NCBI RefSeq assembly: GCF_002368035.1
Contig: NZ_AP018222.1
Coordinates: 1,054,001-1,118,000, forward strand
DNA from: Nostoc linckia NIES-25
GTDB taxonomy: Bacteria; Cyanobacteriota; Cyanobacteriia; Cyanobacteriales; Nostocaceae
DNA length: 64,000 nucleotides
Direction of reading: 5' to 3'
The position numbers and the translations under genes are program-made. Positions 50,158 through 60,396 of the stretch are shown piece by piece. The notes below the pieces were generated by a model. The model was not told where the DNA came from, did no database searches, and saw nothing but the letters and a program-made list of their open reading frames with translations. Positions within the stretch are counted from its first letter, which is position 1. Each line of letters opens with the position of its first letter.

Positions 50158-53100
50158 ATGTCTTCTATATCTGTTAAACTCGCTACAGTATTTGATCTTT
50201 TAGCTGATTTTGCTAACTCGAAAAATTTCTGGCAAGACTTCAATACGATTTTTGGCAGCCAATATAATTCCGCCCTTGTCAAAGATTTGAGGAGCCAATG
50301 GCAAAACCGTGACTTTAGCCAACTACCGCCCATCGAAGTCTTGAATAGTGGTATGGATGGGATCGCTGGAGCCTATGCCAGTTCTACTAATACCATCTAT
50401 CTATCTCAATCTTTTTTAGACACGGCCTCCTCGTCTGAAATTGTAGCTGTGCTTCTAGAAGAAATTGGCCACAGCATTGACGCTCAAATTAACACCAAGG
50501 ACAGCCAAGGGGACGAAGGGGAATTATTTTCAGATCTAGTGCGCGGTGTCTCCCTAACTTCAGAGCAAATTCAAGCCATCCAAACTCAGAATGACTCAGC
50601 CACAATTACTGTAGAAGGTCGGACTGTAGCTGTGGAGACTGCTGTTTCACTTGGTGTTGGCATCCGTAACTATGTTGCCCAGCCCCTTGGTACGGTTGAT
50701 GTGGGCGACTTTAGTAAGCCCGTCTTAGCCGATCTCGATGGTGATGGTCGCTTAGATCTGATTGTGGGCAAGAGTGACGGAACGATCGCTTCATTCCAAA
50801 ACTATCCAAGTGGTACTCAGTTTGCCTATGCCGAACAAAGGGCTAGTAGCAGAAATATAACTACATCTGTACAAGTACCATTATTAGGCAACAATACTTT
50901 AACCATTTCTGTAGATGTCACGGTGAATGCTAATCCCTTTAATGGTATTGATGTAGGGGATTTTAGCAGTCCCGCCCTAGTCGATATTGACGGAGATAGC
51001 GACCTAGACCTAATTGCAGGTTCGGGAGATGGCATCCTCAAATACTACAAAAATACAGGTAGTGTCACAAACCCCAGTTATGTTGCTCAAACCGGCACAG
51101 CCAACCCCTTTAACGGCATCGATGTCGGTCTTTTAAGCAGTCCTGCTTTCGCGGATCTCGATGGCGATGGCGATCGAGACTTGGTTGTGGGCGACTCGGA
51201 AGGCAACCTCAAATACTACAAAAATACAGGTAGTGCTACCAACCCTATCTATGCAGCCCAAACAGGAACAGCTAACCCCTTCAATAGTGCGGCTGTGGGT
51301 GCAACAAGTATTCCCACGTTGTTTGATGTAGATAACGATGGCGACTTCGATTTACTTGTGGGAGAAAGCAATGGCAGTCTTACTTTCTACAAAAATACAG
51401 GGAGTCCCATAAATCCCGTTTTTACCCGCCAAAGCGATAGTCTTTTCTATGGGATTAATGGCGGAACTTATATCAGTCCAACCATTGGAGACTTGAACCA
51501 AGATGGTGCTGTAGATGTTATCGCCGGAACCAGCGATGGCACCCTGAAGTATTTTGTCAATGCTCCCGTTGTTCCAGCTTTCAATCAAACCGTTAGCTTC
51601 AATGGAACGGAACTTAATATTACTTTAAATAAAAGCCCTCAGGCAATAACACCCATTACCGTTAATACTGGCACTAGTCTTATACCGATCAATTTGAATG
51701 ACTTTAAGTTAGTAATTAATACCGACTACATCATTAGTGATTCTTACAAAGATTTTTTGAGAGACACAGACAATTCCATTGTTAATGACAATTCCATTGT
51801 TAATGATAATAACTTAGGATATTTTATTTATCAAGATGTTAGTAATCGACGTTACACCGACGATTATCGCTCCTTTAAAGCTCTGGCAGCACAGGCAAAA
51901 AACATAGCTTCGTCTCAGGATTTGACCACAGTTCGCTCTACCTTTTTGGGTTTATTATTGCAGACTGTTAACAAACCTGAAGCAGAACAAACTGATACAG
52001 AAAAAGGTGCATTATCTTTCCTGGCAGAACTAATCCAGTACAATCGCATTGAAGAGAAGAGGCTAGCTCTAGAGCGATATAACTATTGGCAGGAACACCC
52101 TTATACCTACGATCCTAAAACCGGCACTAAAATTACCTTAGGTTATCAAACCCCTCAAGGTTTTGGCTTTGATAACTATTATGCCGTCACGCCTTCAAAT
52201 TTAGGCTCTCTTTTTGGGTTGCCCAACCCGCCTGATGTTCGTCGGGATGCTAGAGCAGATTATTATAAAGAATTGAGTCTGAGTCCTCAAGGTCAAGTTG
52301 CCTTAGAAACGACGGGTAAAGGGCTTGCCCGCTATCAACAAGATTTGCTTGATACTTCTGGAGCGCTTCTATCCTTCAAAGCATCGGGAGCAAATGCCAG
52401 TCAAGTAGGTGTAATAATCGCAGGGGCTGGACTCGCAACTGGTGTGTTTACGGTTGCAACAATATCTGCTGTATCAACCGCGATATTGGCAACAACGGTG
52501 GTTTCTACAGGAAGTATTCTCGCATCTATCCCTGGCGTAGGCGCGATTGCTTATGCAGGTGCAATAAGTATTAGTACTGCGACAAGTAGCCTAGCATTAG
52601 CCGGGATTGGGGTCGGTAGCGCTTTAAGTGCAATTGCGATCAATACTGCACCTGTTTTGGTAGTTCTTGCATCAGCAGCAGCAGCAGCAGGCTATGGCGT
52701 GCTGCTCTTTGGTTCCAAAGAGTTTGGTGTGGAAGGAGCAGCCAATGTCAAGACGAATTTAACTAATGAACTGAATGCAGCCCGAAATGCCTCTGTCCCA
52801 GACCTCAAAACCCTGCTCCAAACCCAAGAGGGAGGGAATGAAATCTATACCGCCTTCGTCCAAGCAACGCTTCAAAACTCAGGAACTTATTTAAATAGTG
52901 CCAACAATAACTATCAAGGAACGAGTGGCAATGACCATGTTTATGGCTTAGCGGGAGACGATACCCTCTACGGGAATGACGGAGACGATTTTCTCGATGG
53001 CGGTCAAGGCAAAAACACCCTCTATGGCGGAGCAGGCAATGATGTCCTGGATGCGGGGGAGGGCAATGATATTCTTGACGGCGGTGATGGCAACGATCTG

Positions 53101-56100
53101 ATTCAAGGCTGGAAAGGCAATGATACTATAACGGGCGGGAATGGCGATGATACCCTTTTGGGTGAAGAGGGCGATGACACTCTCACGGGTGGTGCTGGCA
53201 ACGATCTTCTCAAAGGAGGTACAGGGAATGATACAGCTACCTATAGCGGTAATTACATAGATTATAAAATCCATCGGTTATTAAGCGGACTGATCCAAAT
53301 TAAAGATACGGTGACGAGTAACGGTGATGATGGCACAGATACTTTCCAAGGGATTGAAAAGCTACAGTTTGCAAACGGTTCCTATCAAGTCAAAAACCTG
53401 GGCTTCCCTACCTTTGCCTTGCTGACTGACAACTTTACAGCCACGAGCAATCCTAATACGACCAATCTCAATTACAACCTAGCGGCGCGACAAACTGGTC
53501 CCCAAGAAACGAAAAACTGGGTTGGCAGGGTTAACGCCCAGGTTGGAAACACTGGTACTGCTGCTATTGATTTAGGTAACTACCTACTGGTTGCTGATGG
53601 CGGGAATGCTGCCCTAGACTATAACTTGAATAGTACAAAGTCTCGCGGTGGGCTAAGAATTAGTTTTGATATGGCCCCGAATCCCATAGGTACACAAGGT
53701 GCAGATCCAGCCGTTTGGGGCAGTTTCAGCTTAGGGTTATCTGCGGCTAACAAAACTGCCTACATCACTGACAATGTACCGCACTTTGGCATTTTATTTC
53801 GGGGTAATGGCGGCATTCAAGCGTTTGACGGTAGCACAGATATTACCAGTGCCAATCTTGTTGCCAATCCTGACAACAAATGGGGCAGTAGTGGCAATGA
53901 TGCGACTCTGCAAGCGTTTAACGTTGTACTCACAGACCCCACTGACAATAATCCTTTCGATGGTGTTGGTCAAACCAATGTCGATGTTTATGCCAATGGC
54001 TCTCTGGTCTACAGCTATGTGAAGGGCAGTGGGGGTTATAAGGACAACTATATCAATTTTGGAAGTAACTACCGTTCAGGTATCGATAACCTGGCGATTG
54101 AAAACCTTAATCTCAGTAATACGCTTGTTAACCTTTTAACTGACAAGTTTACAACGATCGCCAACCCCAATACTTCTAACTTGAATTATCAGCTAGTCAC
54201 TCGACAAATAGGGACTCTGAAAAACACGAACTGGGTTGGTAGTGGTAATGCTCAAGTTGGTAACAACACGGCGGGGATTGATTCAGGGAAGTATCTCCTT
54301 GTTGCCGATCGCGGAACGGCTGCCCTCGATCGCAACTTCAATGGCACGACCGCTAAGGGGGGATTGAGAATCAATTTTGGTTTAGCCCCGAATCCCACAA
54401 ATAATGCAGATCAAAGTGTTTGGGGTAGTTTCAGTCTCGGTTTATCGGCTACCAATAAGAATGCGTTCGTCAATGCAAATGTGGCGCACTTTGGCATTCT
54501 CTTCCGTGGTAATGGAGGAATTCAAGCCTTTGATGGCAGCACCGATATCACCAGCGCCAATCTTATCAATAATCCAAATAACCAATGGGGAGGCAAAGGC
54601 AATGATGCAACCCTTTACCCCTTTACGGTAGTACTCACTGACCGCACAGATAACAATCCTTTCAATGGCGTTGGTGAGACGAAAATCGATGTCTTTGCCT
54701 CTGGCTCGCTGATCTATAGCTATATTAAAGGAAATGGCGGTTATACCGATAACTATTTCAATTTCGGGAGTATCTGGCGATCGGGAGTAGATAATCTCAC
54801 CATTGAACAAATTAATCTCGGCACGGGTATTATTAATTTTGCCGAAAATAGCACAGGAACCGTTTTTACTGTTGCGGCGAGAGATCCAGAGGGGTCTGCC
54901 ATTACCTACAGCCTTGCCCCTGGTTTTGATAGTGATTTATTTAACATCAATAGCACTACGGGAGTTGTTACCTTTAAAAATACTCCTAACTATGAAGCTC
55001 CTCAAGACCTCGATCGTGATAACGTTTACGACCTCATTGTTACCGCTAGCGATGGCGTTTTGCAAACGGATAAAACCTATAGTGTTACCGTCACCAACGT
55101 TAATGAAGCACCGAAGGACATCTCTTTAAGTTCAGCAACGATTTTGGAAAAATCTCCAATCGGCAGTTTAGTAGGAACCTTAAGCAGCACCGATGAGGAT
55201 TTGGGCGATACCTTCACTTATGCCCTTGTCACTGGTGCAGGCTCAAGCGATAATTCCTTTTTTAAAATTAGTGGCAATCAACTAAAAATTGATACTGTCA
55301 CTGACAGTGACATAAAATCCAGCTACAGCATTCGCGTCCAAACTACCGATCAAAATAACTTAAGCTATCAGAAAATCTTCACCATTAACCTTACCGACTT
55401 AAATAAAGCTCCCACAAACATTTTCCTAAATACAAGTGACATTAATGAAAATATTGCTGTCGGTGGGATTATTGGAACTTTAAACACTACTGACCCTAAT
55501 ATCAACAATACTTTTACTTACTCCCTTGTCGGTGGCACTGGTTCAACTGATAATTCCTTGTTTGCCATTAGTGGTAATCAACTGCGAATCAACGCTTCTC
55601 CCAACTTTGAAACTAAATCAAGTTACAGCATTCGGGTCAAAACCACCGATCAAGGTGGATTATCTTTGGAAAAAGCTTTAACGCTTAACGTTGCTAACCG
55701 TAACGAAGCCCCCACCTTCGCGTTACTCACCGATAACTTCTTTGCCACGGGCAATCCCTCCATCAATGGCCTTAACTCCGATCTCAACTACAATCTTACC
55801 GGGCGCAGAGGAGGTTCTTTGTCTGCCGTTAATTGGGTTCGGTCTGGGAATGCTCAAGTTGGCAATTCCACCGCCGGGATAGATTCTGGTAACTATCTGC
55901 TGACTGCTTATGGCGGAACGGCGGCTCTAGATTACAACTTCAACGGACTTGCTTCCCAAGGTGGGCTGAAAATTAGCTTCAATTTAGCGCCAAACTCCAC
56001 AAACTTACCTGACCAAACTCGATGGGCTAGTCTGAATCTGGGGTTATCTGCTGCTGATAAAAATAGGGCTATTTACAGTAACGTTCCCCATTTTGGGATT

Positions 56101-58689
56101 ACCTTCGGTGGTAATGGAGGAATTCAAGCTTTTGACGGTAGCCAAGATGTAACTGGTTCCTATAAGAATTGGGGCGGAACTGGTAATGGTGCCACACTCT
56201 ATCCCTTTACCCTGATTGCTACTGACCCCACGGATGGAAATCCCTTTGATGGGGTGGGACAAACCAATCTTTATGTTTATGCTGATACAACCTTGATCTA
56301 CAAATATGTCAAAGGTAGCGGGGGATACACCAATAACTATCTCAACTTTGGCAGTTATGGAATTTCGGCAGTTGACGATCTTAAGATTGAGAAATTGGGG
56401 TTAGTCACCTTTGCCGAAAAAGGCACAGGTACAGTTTATACCGCTACAGCTACAGACCCAGATGCCGGAACGACCTTGACCTATAGCTTGTCGGGAACAG
56501 ATAGTAATCTGTTTAATATCAATGGCAGTACTGGGGCTGTTACGTTTAAAACGCCTCCAAACTATAATACCCCTGCGGACAATGGCGGCAATAACATTTA
56601 TGACCTGATTGTGACCGCCTTTGATGGGGTTTTAAGTGCCTCTCAAACTGTCAATGTTCTCGTCACAGATGCCAACGAAGCACCAATTAATTTGGCTCTC
56701 AGCGCCCTCAGCGTTAATGAAAAAGTTCCTGCTAACACAATTGTCGGTACATTCTCCACAACCGACCCAGATCCGGGCAATCCCTTTACCTATACCTTAG
56801 TTGCGGGAACGGGTGCAGCAGATAACAGTGCTTTTACGATTGTTGGCAATCAACTACTAATTAATGCTTCTCCAAATCTGGCAACCAAATCGAGTTACAA
56901 TCTGCGAGTCAGGACAACAGACCAAGGCGGCTTATTTTTTGAAAAAGCCTTGACTGTAGGAGTGAATGAAATCAACGAAAATCCCACAGATATCGCTCTT
57001 AGCACGACGATTATCAATGAAAATATTGTGGCGAATACTGTTATTGCCACTTTGAGCAGTACCGATCCTGATGCCAATGATACGTTTACCTATAGCCTCG
57101 TTGACGGTACTGGCTCGACCAATAATGGAATATTTAGTATTAATGGCAACCAGCTGCAAATTAATAGTTCTCCTGCTCTTAGTGATAAAACAAGTTACAG
57201 CCTGCGAGTGCAAACTAAGGATCGAGGGGGACTGACCTTTGAAAAAATCCTTTCAATTAACGTCAATAAAACGCCCAAGGATTTACTCGTTAGCACCACA
57301 AGCATTGACCAAAATGTTGCAGCAGATACGGTTATTGGAACGTTGACCACTAATGACCCGAATACAAATGACAGTTTTATCTATAGCTTAGTGGATGGCT
57401 TAGGTGCCAATGACAACAGTGCCTTTACGATTACAGATAATGAACTCATTATCTCTAACACATCAAATTTAGCAACACAACCCAGTTACAGCGTGCGAGT
57501 TAGGACAACCGATCAAAATGGATTGTTCTTTGAGAAAGTTCTCAACCTGAATGTTGGCAGTGTTCCGATATCAAGTGGCGGTGCGGCCAGCTTTAGCTTC
57601 TTAGAAAACGGGACGGGGGCGGCTTATGTGATTCCTAATGGTGAAACTTTTATCGGCTTGGTAGGGCCTGATGCAGATTTGTTTAATGTTGACACCAGCA
57701 CAGGGATCGTCACGTTTAAAAACGTACCTAATTTTGAAGCCCCTGCCGATAGCGATGCTAACAATACTTATGATATCACTGTGAGGACGAGTGATGGGAC
57801 TGTGAGTAAATCCCAGGGGGTGCAAATCACAATTATAGATGTCCCAGATGCGATCCCACTTCCGACTCCCCGTGCTATACCGACTCTAGAAAATGCGATC
57901 GCCGACCAAACAGCTACAGCAAATAAAACCTTTAGCTTCATCATTCCCGCAAGTACTTTTGCTGATGCTGACCCTGGCGATATTCTCACCTACAGTGCTA
58001 CCCTCGAAAATGGCAATCCTTTACCAAGCTGGTTGCAATTTAATACCAATACTCGTGCTTTTAGTGGTCAGCCCACAACTGGCGATGCTGGTATTTTGAA
58101 TATTAAAATTACAGCCAGTGATACTCTAGGGGCTACTGCTACAGACATTTTTGCCCTGACAGTGACAGCCTCTAACGTTATCAACGGCAATGATAGTAAT
58201 AACTCCCTTACTGGCACTTCCAATGCAGATGTCATCAACGGGTTTGGTGGCGATGATTACATAAAAGGACTGGCCGGGAATGACAGTATCGATGGTGGTG
58301 CTGGTAACGATAATCTCATTGGCAATAATGGCGACGATAATCTAGTCGGTGGTGCTGGTAACGATATTCTCACTGGCAACAATGGCGCAGACACACTATA
58401 TGGCAACGCAGGTAATGACCTGCTCGATGGTGGTAATGGCCTTGACATACTTACGGGTGGTGCGGGACGCGACAAGTTTGTTGTAACTCGCAGTGCTGGC
58501 AACGACACCATTACTGACTTTACCGATGGGGTGGATTTTTTGGCTTTGTCTGGTGGCTTGCGTTTTGGACAACTCAGCATTACTACTAGCAACAACAATA
58601 CACTGATCGAGTTAAACAGCAAGACTTTAACAACGCTGACTGGTGTCAATTCCAGCTTGATTACTGCGGCTGACTTTATCACGATTTAG
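50158..58689 (+). CDS. Giant RTX exoprotein with FG-GAP, LamG-like and cadherin-like repeats
   Basis: A 2843-residue protein without a cleavable N-terminal signal. Residues ~1-165: a domain seen in other cyanobacterial RTX proteins, with LEEIGHSIDA, a metalloprotease-like helix where HExxH would stand. ~175-475: FG-GAP/VCBS repeats (DGDGDRDLVVGDSEG). ~480-740: unrecognised. ~741-848: strongly hydrophobic Ala/Gly-rich segment. ~920-1024: RTX nonapeptides (GNDTLYG-like). ~1087, ~1326 and ~1856: three copies of a ~215-residue domain (LLTDNF ... LNYNLAARQ ... NFGSNYRSGID). Between and after them are cadherin-like repeats (NEAP ... FTY). ~2675-2780: a second RTX block, then a DKFVV ... NDTITDF ... 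ITAADFITI end typical of type I secretion. It is probably a calcium-folded surface or matrix protein. No transporter genes are adjacent. Confidence 0.88.
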   Translation: MSSISVKLATVFDLLADFANSKNFWQDFNTIFGSQYNSALVKDLRSQWQNRDFSQLPPIEVLNSGMDGIAGAYASSTNTIYLSQSFLDTASSSEIVAVLLEEIGHSIDAQINTKDSQGDEGELFSDLVRGVSLTSEQIQAIQTQNDSATITVEGRTVAVETAVSLGVGIRNYVAQPLGTVDVGDFSKPVLADLDGDGRLDLIVGKSDGTIASFQNYPSGTQFAYAEQRASSRNITTSVQVPLLGNNTLTISVDVTVNANPFNGIDVGDFSSPALVDIDGDSDLDLIAGSGDGILKYYKNTGSVTNPSYVAQTGTANPFNGIDVGLLSSPAFADLDGDGDRDLVVGDSEGNLKYYKNTGSATNPIYAAQTGTANPFNSAAVGATSIPTLFDVDNDGDFDLLVGESNGSLTFYKNTGSPINPVFTRQSDSLFYGINGGTYISPTIGDLNQDGAVDVIAGTSDGTLKYFVNAPVVPAFNQTVSFNGTELNITLNKSPQAITPITVNTGTSLIPINLNDFKLVINTDYIISDSYKDFLRDTDNSIVNDNSIVNDNNLGYFIYQDVSNRRYTDDYRSFKALAAQAKNIASSQDLTTVRSTFLGLLLQTVNKPEAEQTDTEKGALSFLAELIQYNRIEEKRLALERYNYWQEHPYTYDPKTGTKITLGYQTPQGFGFDNYYAVTPSNLGSLFGLPNPPDVRRDARADYYKELSLSPQGQVALETTGKGLARYQQDLLDTSGALLSFKASGANASQVGVIIAGAGLATGVFTVATISAVSTAILATTVVSTGSILASIPGVGAIAYAGAISISTATSSLALAGIGVGSALSAIAINTAPVLVVLASAAAAAGYGVLLFGSKEFGVEGAANVKTNLTNELNAARNASVPDLKTLLQTQEGGNEIYTAFVQATLQNSGTYLNSANNNYQGTSGNDHVYGLAGDDTLYGNDGDDFLDGGQGKNTLYGGAGNDVLDAGEGNDILDGGDGNDLIQGWKGNDTITGGNGDDTLLGEEGDDTLTGGAGNDLLKGGTGNDTATYSGNYIDYKIHRLLSGLIQIKDTVTSNGDDGTDTFQGIEKLQFANGSYQVKNLGFPTFALLTDNFTATSNPNTTNLNYNLAARQTGPQETKNWVGRVNAQVGNTGTAAIDLGNYLLVADGGNAALDYNLNSTKSRGGLRISFDMAPNPIGTQGADPAVWGSFSLGLSAANKTAYITDNVPHFGILFRGNGGIQAFDGSTDITSANLVANPDNKWGSSGNDATLQAFNVVLTDPTDNNPFDGVGQTNVDVYANGSLVYSYVKGSGGYKDNYINFGSNYRSGIDNLAIENLNLSNTLVNLLTDKFTTIANPNTSNLNYQLVTRQIGTLKNTNWVGSGNAQVGNNTAGIDSGKYLLVADRGTAALDRNFNGTTAKGGLRINFGLAPNPTNNADQSVWGSFSLGLSATNKNAFVNANVAHFGILFRGNGGIQAFDGSTDITSANLINNPNNQWGGKGNDATLYPFTVVLTDRTDNNPFNGVGETKIDVFASGSLIYSYIKGNGGYTDNYFNFGSIWRSGVDNLTIEQINLGTGIINFAENSTGTVFTVAARDPEGSAITYSLAPGFDSDLFNINSTTGVVTFKNTPNYEAPQDLDRDNVYDLIVTASDGVLQTDKTYSVTVTNVNEAPKDISLSSATILEKSPIGSLVGTLSSTDEDLGDTFTYALVTGAGSSDNSFFKISGNQLKIDTVTDSDIKSSYSIRVQTTDQNNLSYQKIFTINLTDLNKAPTNIFLNTSDINENIAVGGIIGTLNTTDPNINNTFTYSLVGGTGSTDNSLFAISGNQLRINASPNFETKSSYSIRVKTTDQGGLSLEKALTLNVANRNEAPTFALLTDNFFATGNPSINGLNSDLNYNLTGRRGGSLSAVNWVRSGNAQVGNSTAGIDSGNYLLTAYGGTAALDYNFNGLASQGGLKISFNLAPNSTNLPDQTRWASLNLGLSAADKNRAIYSNVPHFGITFGGNGGIQAFDGSQDVTGSYKNWGGTGNGATLYPFTLIATDPTDGNPFDGVGQTNLYVYADTTLIYKYVKGSGGYTNNYLNFGSYGISAVDDLKIEKLGLVTFAEKGTGTVYTATATDPDAGTTLTYSLSGTDSNLFNINGSTGAVTFKTPPNYNTPADNGGNNIYDLIVTAFDGVLSASQTVNVLVTDANEAPINLALSALSVNEKVPANTIVGTFSTTDPDPGNPFTYTLVAGTGAADNSAFTIVGNQLLINASPNLATKSSYNLRVRTTDQGGLFFEKALTVGVNEINENPTDIALSTTIINENIVANTVIATLSSTDPDANDTFTYSLVDGTGSTNNGIFSINGNQLQINSSPALSDKTSYSLRVQTKDRGGLTFEKILSINVNKTPKDLLVSTTSIDQNVAADTVIGTLTTNDPNTNDSFIYSLVDGLGANDNSAFTITDNELIISNTSNLATQPSYSVRVRTTDQNGLFFEKVLNLNVGSVPISSGGAASFSFLENGTGAAYVIPNGETFIGLVGPDADLFNVDTSTGIVTFKNVPNFEAPADSDANNTYDITVRTSDGTVSKSQGVQITIIDVPDAIPLPTPRAIPTLENAIADQTATANKTFSFIIPASTFADADPGDILTYSATLENGNPLPSWLQFNTNTRAFSGQPTTGDAGILNIKITASDTLGATATDIFALTVTASNVINGNDSNNSLTGTSNADVINGFGGDDYIKGLAGNDSIDGGAGNDNLIGNNGDDNLVGGAGNDILTGNNGADTLYGNAGNDLLDGGNGLDILTGGAGRDKFVVTRSAGNDTITDFTDGVDFLALSGGLRFGQLSITTSNNNTLIELNSKTLTTLTGVNSSLITAADFITI

Positions 58690-58732
58690 GAGATAGTGCG
58701 ATCGCCGACCAACAGTCAGACAGCAGAATTAA

Positions 58733-58893
58733 GTTACTGTTTTAACTGGCACTAAGGAGAGCGATCGCATTATTAGTTTAGAAGGCGCAGATCCGCTGAC
58801 AGGTAGTAGCGGTAACGATTAATTTGTGTATACTAACATCCGCGATCGCGGCGACACGATTACGAATTTTGAAATAGGCATAGAGCCGAGATC
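58733..58893 (+). pseudogene. Relic of an RTX C-terminus with an in-frame stop
   Basis: This reads LTGTKESDRIISLEGADPL, then TGSSGND, stop (TAA), then FVYTNIRDRGDTITNFEIG. That is the well-known end of cyanobacterial calcium-binding proteins (...GNDxFVYTSIRDxGDTITDFE...). No start remains and the tail past NFEIG is lost. It follows the giant gene by 44 bases and probably descends from another RTX gene or an older 3' end. Confidence 0.75.
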
Positions 58894-58922
58894 CCGATAC
58901 CATTGGCGAATTCCCCAAACAG

Positions 58923-59054
58923 CTAAACTGAACCGAGTAGTTCAGCAATGAAACGATTGAGAACCTTCTGAGCAGTTTTATACCCAGTAGCTTGCTTACC
59001 CAATTTCAGTTCAGACAAAACACTATCGCGTAAAATTTCAAGTTCTCTTATCAT
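58923..59054 (-). CDS. Small ORF, possibly a gene remnant (43 aa)
   Basis: The minus-strand ORF begins MIRELEILRDSVLSELKLGK and ends VLNRFIAELLGSV, with an amphipathic helical pattern and cyanobacterial codon use. The frame stays open upstream for about 31 codons with no Met (QPSITRQREFHLTSDKAEKQ), so either a longer protein lost its start or this short form is real. I do not recognise the family. It was found by reading the sequence directly and lies between the RTX relic and the DUF2281-type gene. Confidence 0.4.
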   Translation of the reverse strand: MIRELEILRDSVLSELKLGKQATGYKTAQKVLNRFIAELLGSV

Positions 59055-59224
59055 TGGCAACCCAACAGACTGTTTTTCGGCCTTATCAGATGTTAGATGA
59101 AACTCCCTCTGCCGTGTAATACTCGGTTGGGATTCAATACTGCTCGGTTAAGGAAAATAGAGGGTAAAAACAGAGAAAATATGTTCGCGTGTTGAATACG
59201 AGAATGAAGCGGATTTTCCAGAAC

Positions 59225-59512
59225 TTACTTTTTTTCTAGAAGGCCTTGGTACAAATCTGCCCAGCTTTGTCTCAGAGAATCGATACATGACTGTAGAGAC
59301 TGAATTTGAGTTCTGCGAGGCACTTGCATGACAGCATCAATATGAGCAGGGCTGCCAGCTTTGCCCAAATGCTTATATGTGAACTCAGTCCAAGAAGACT
59401 GAAGGCTATTATTATTTTTCATCAGTAGAAAATCTATGAAGTCATTCACTTGTTGAAGTAGTGGCTCAGGTAGTTGACGAATCTTGGCTATAGTTTCTTC
59501 ATGTACACTCAT
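59225..59512 (-). CDS. DUF2281-type antitoxin-like protein, no toxin partner
   Basis: A 95-residue protein. ATG 59510-59512 with GAGGTCA upstream gives MSVHEETIAKIRQLPEPLLQ; six codons upstream are open but less likely. The N-terminal helix pair (LPEPLLQQVNDFIDFLLMK) matches DUF2281/VapB-like antitoxins. The C-terminal part (GSPAHIDAVMQVPRRTQIQS, then LRQSWADLYQGLLEKK) lengthens it beyond the usual ~65-80 residues. No VapC or RelE gene is next to it, so it is an orphan or regulates elsewhere. Confidence 0.6.
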   Translation of the reverse strand: MSVHEETIAKIRQLPEPLLQQVNDFIDFLLMKNNNSLQSSWTEFTYKHLGKAGSPAHIDAVMQVPRRTQIQSLQSCIDSLRQSWADLYQGLLEKK

Positions 59513-59628
59513 TTGACCTCTGGATTGCAATCATTGTGCGTCTATGTTTATAGAGTGGCTTCAACCAGTTCTAAATTTACACTTCTGTGGCAATACTAAA
59601 AGAATGTTGATTTTTTTACAGCTTTTGT

Positions 59629-60396
59629 ATGGCTACATTCTTTAGTTGGTTTAGACAATTACTTCAATATCTGCGTACCTGGGTAGCAATAGGTATACTA
59701 TGTTTGCTTATCGCTTGGTCACTTCCTGCACAAGCCGCTACCCGCATCGACGCAAAGCTAGAACAACAAGTATTGCAAATTATCCGCGAAAATCCAGAGG
59801 TAATTATCGAATCTGTTCAGGCATATCAGCAGCAACAACAACAGAAACTTAATCAAGTGCGGCAAGGATTTTTACAGGATTTAAAAACAAATCCTCAAAC
59901 AATAATTGGTGAGTCTCCAACTACAGGTTCAACTAATTCAAAAATTGTGCTGGTGGAATTTTCAGATTTTGAGTGTCCTTACTGTGCTGAGGCGCATAAA
60001 ACTTTGAAACAATTATTAGCAAAATACCCAGACAAGATAAAATTAGTTTACAAGAATTTACCGCTTACTTCAATTCATCCTCAAGCATTGCCAGCAGCAA
60101 CGGCAGCTTGGGCTGCACACCAACAAAGTAAATTTTGGGAATATCATGATGCCCTGTTTGCGGATCAAAAGCAACTTAGTGAGAGACTGTATTTAGATAT
60201 TGCTAAAAATCTGAATTTGGATTTGGTGAAATTTAAACGCGATCGGACTATTGCCACTCCTGCAATTCAAAAAGATATCCAGTTAGCGGAAAAATTAGCT
60301 GTTGCTGGCACACCTTTTTTTGTAATTAGTAGTCCAACTATTTCAGGAGTGGTGCAACTACCAGACATCGAAAATATATTGGCTAATACTAAGTAA
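59629..60396 (+). CDS. DsbA-like thiol:disulfide oxidoreductase
   Basis: A 255-residue exported protein. A membrane segment at ~17-35 followed by PAQAATR gives a signal peptide or anchor. After a coiled, Gln-rich helix (~60-80), the thioredoxin/DsbA domain has LVEFSDFECPYCAEAHK with active-site Cys116 and Cys119 (CPYC), and the cis-Pro loop VAGTPFFVI. The helical DsbA insertion is present. It probably forms or reshuffles disulfides in periplasmic or lumenal proteins, like DsbA/DsbG or BdbD relatives. A palindromic repeat follows the stop. Confidence 0.9.
   Translation: MATFFSWFRQLLQYLRTWVAIGILCLLIAWSLPAQAATRIDAKLEQQVLQIIRENPEVIIESVQAYQQQQQQKLNQVRQGFLQDLKTNPQTIIGESPTTGSTNSKIVLVEFSDFECPYCAEAHKTLKQLLAKYPDKIKLVYKNLPLTSIHPQALPAATAAWAAHQQSKFWEYHDALFADQKQLSERLYLDIAKNLNLDLVKFKRDRTIATPAIQKDIQLAEKLAVAGTPFFVISSPTISGVVQLPDIENILANTK

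Noticed and set aside
52918..53230. Regularly spaced short repeats that might suggest a CRISPR array
   Set aside because: They are RTX nonapeptide codons in frame with the giant gene; the units are not identical and there are no spacers.
52948..57989. Long minus-strand ORFs inside the RTX gene
   Set aside because: Mirror frames of GGxGxD-type codons, common opposite RTX repeats; the + strand frame is continuous over 8.5 kb.
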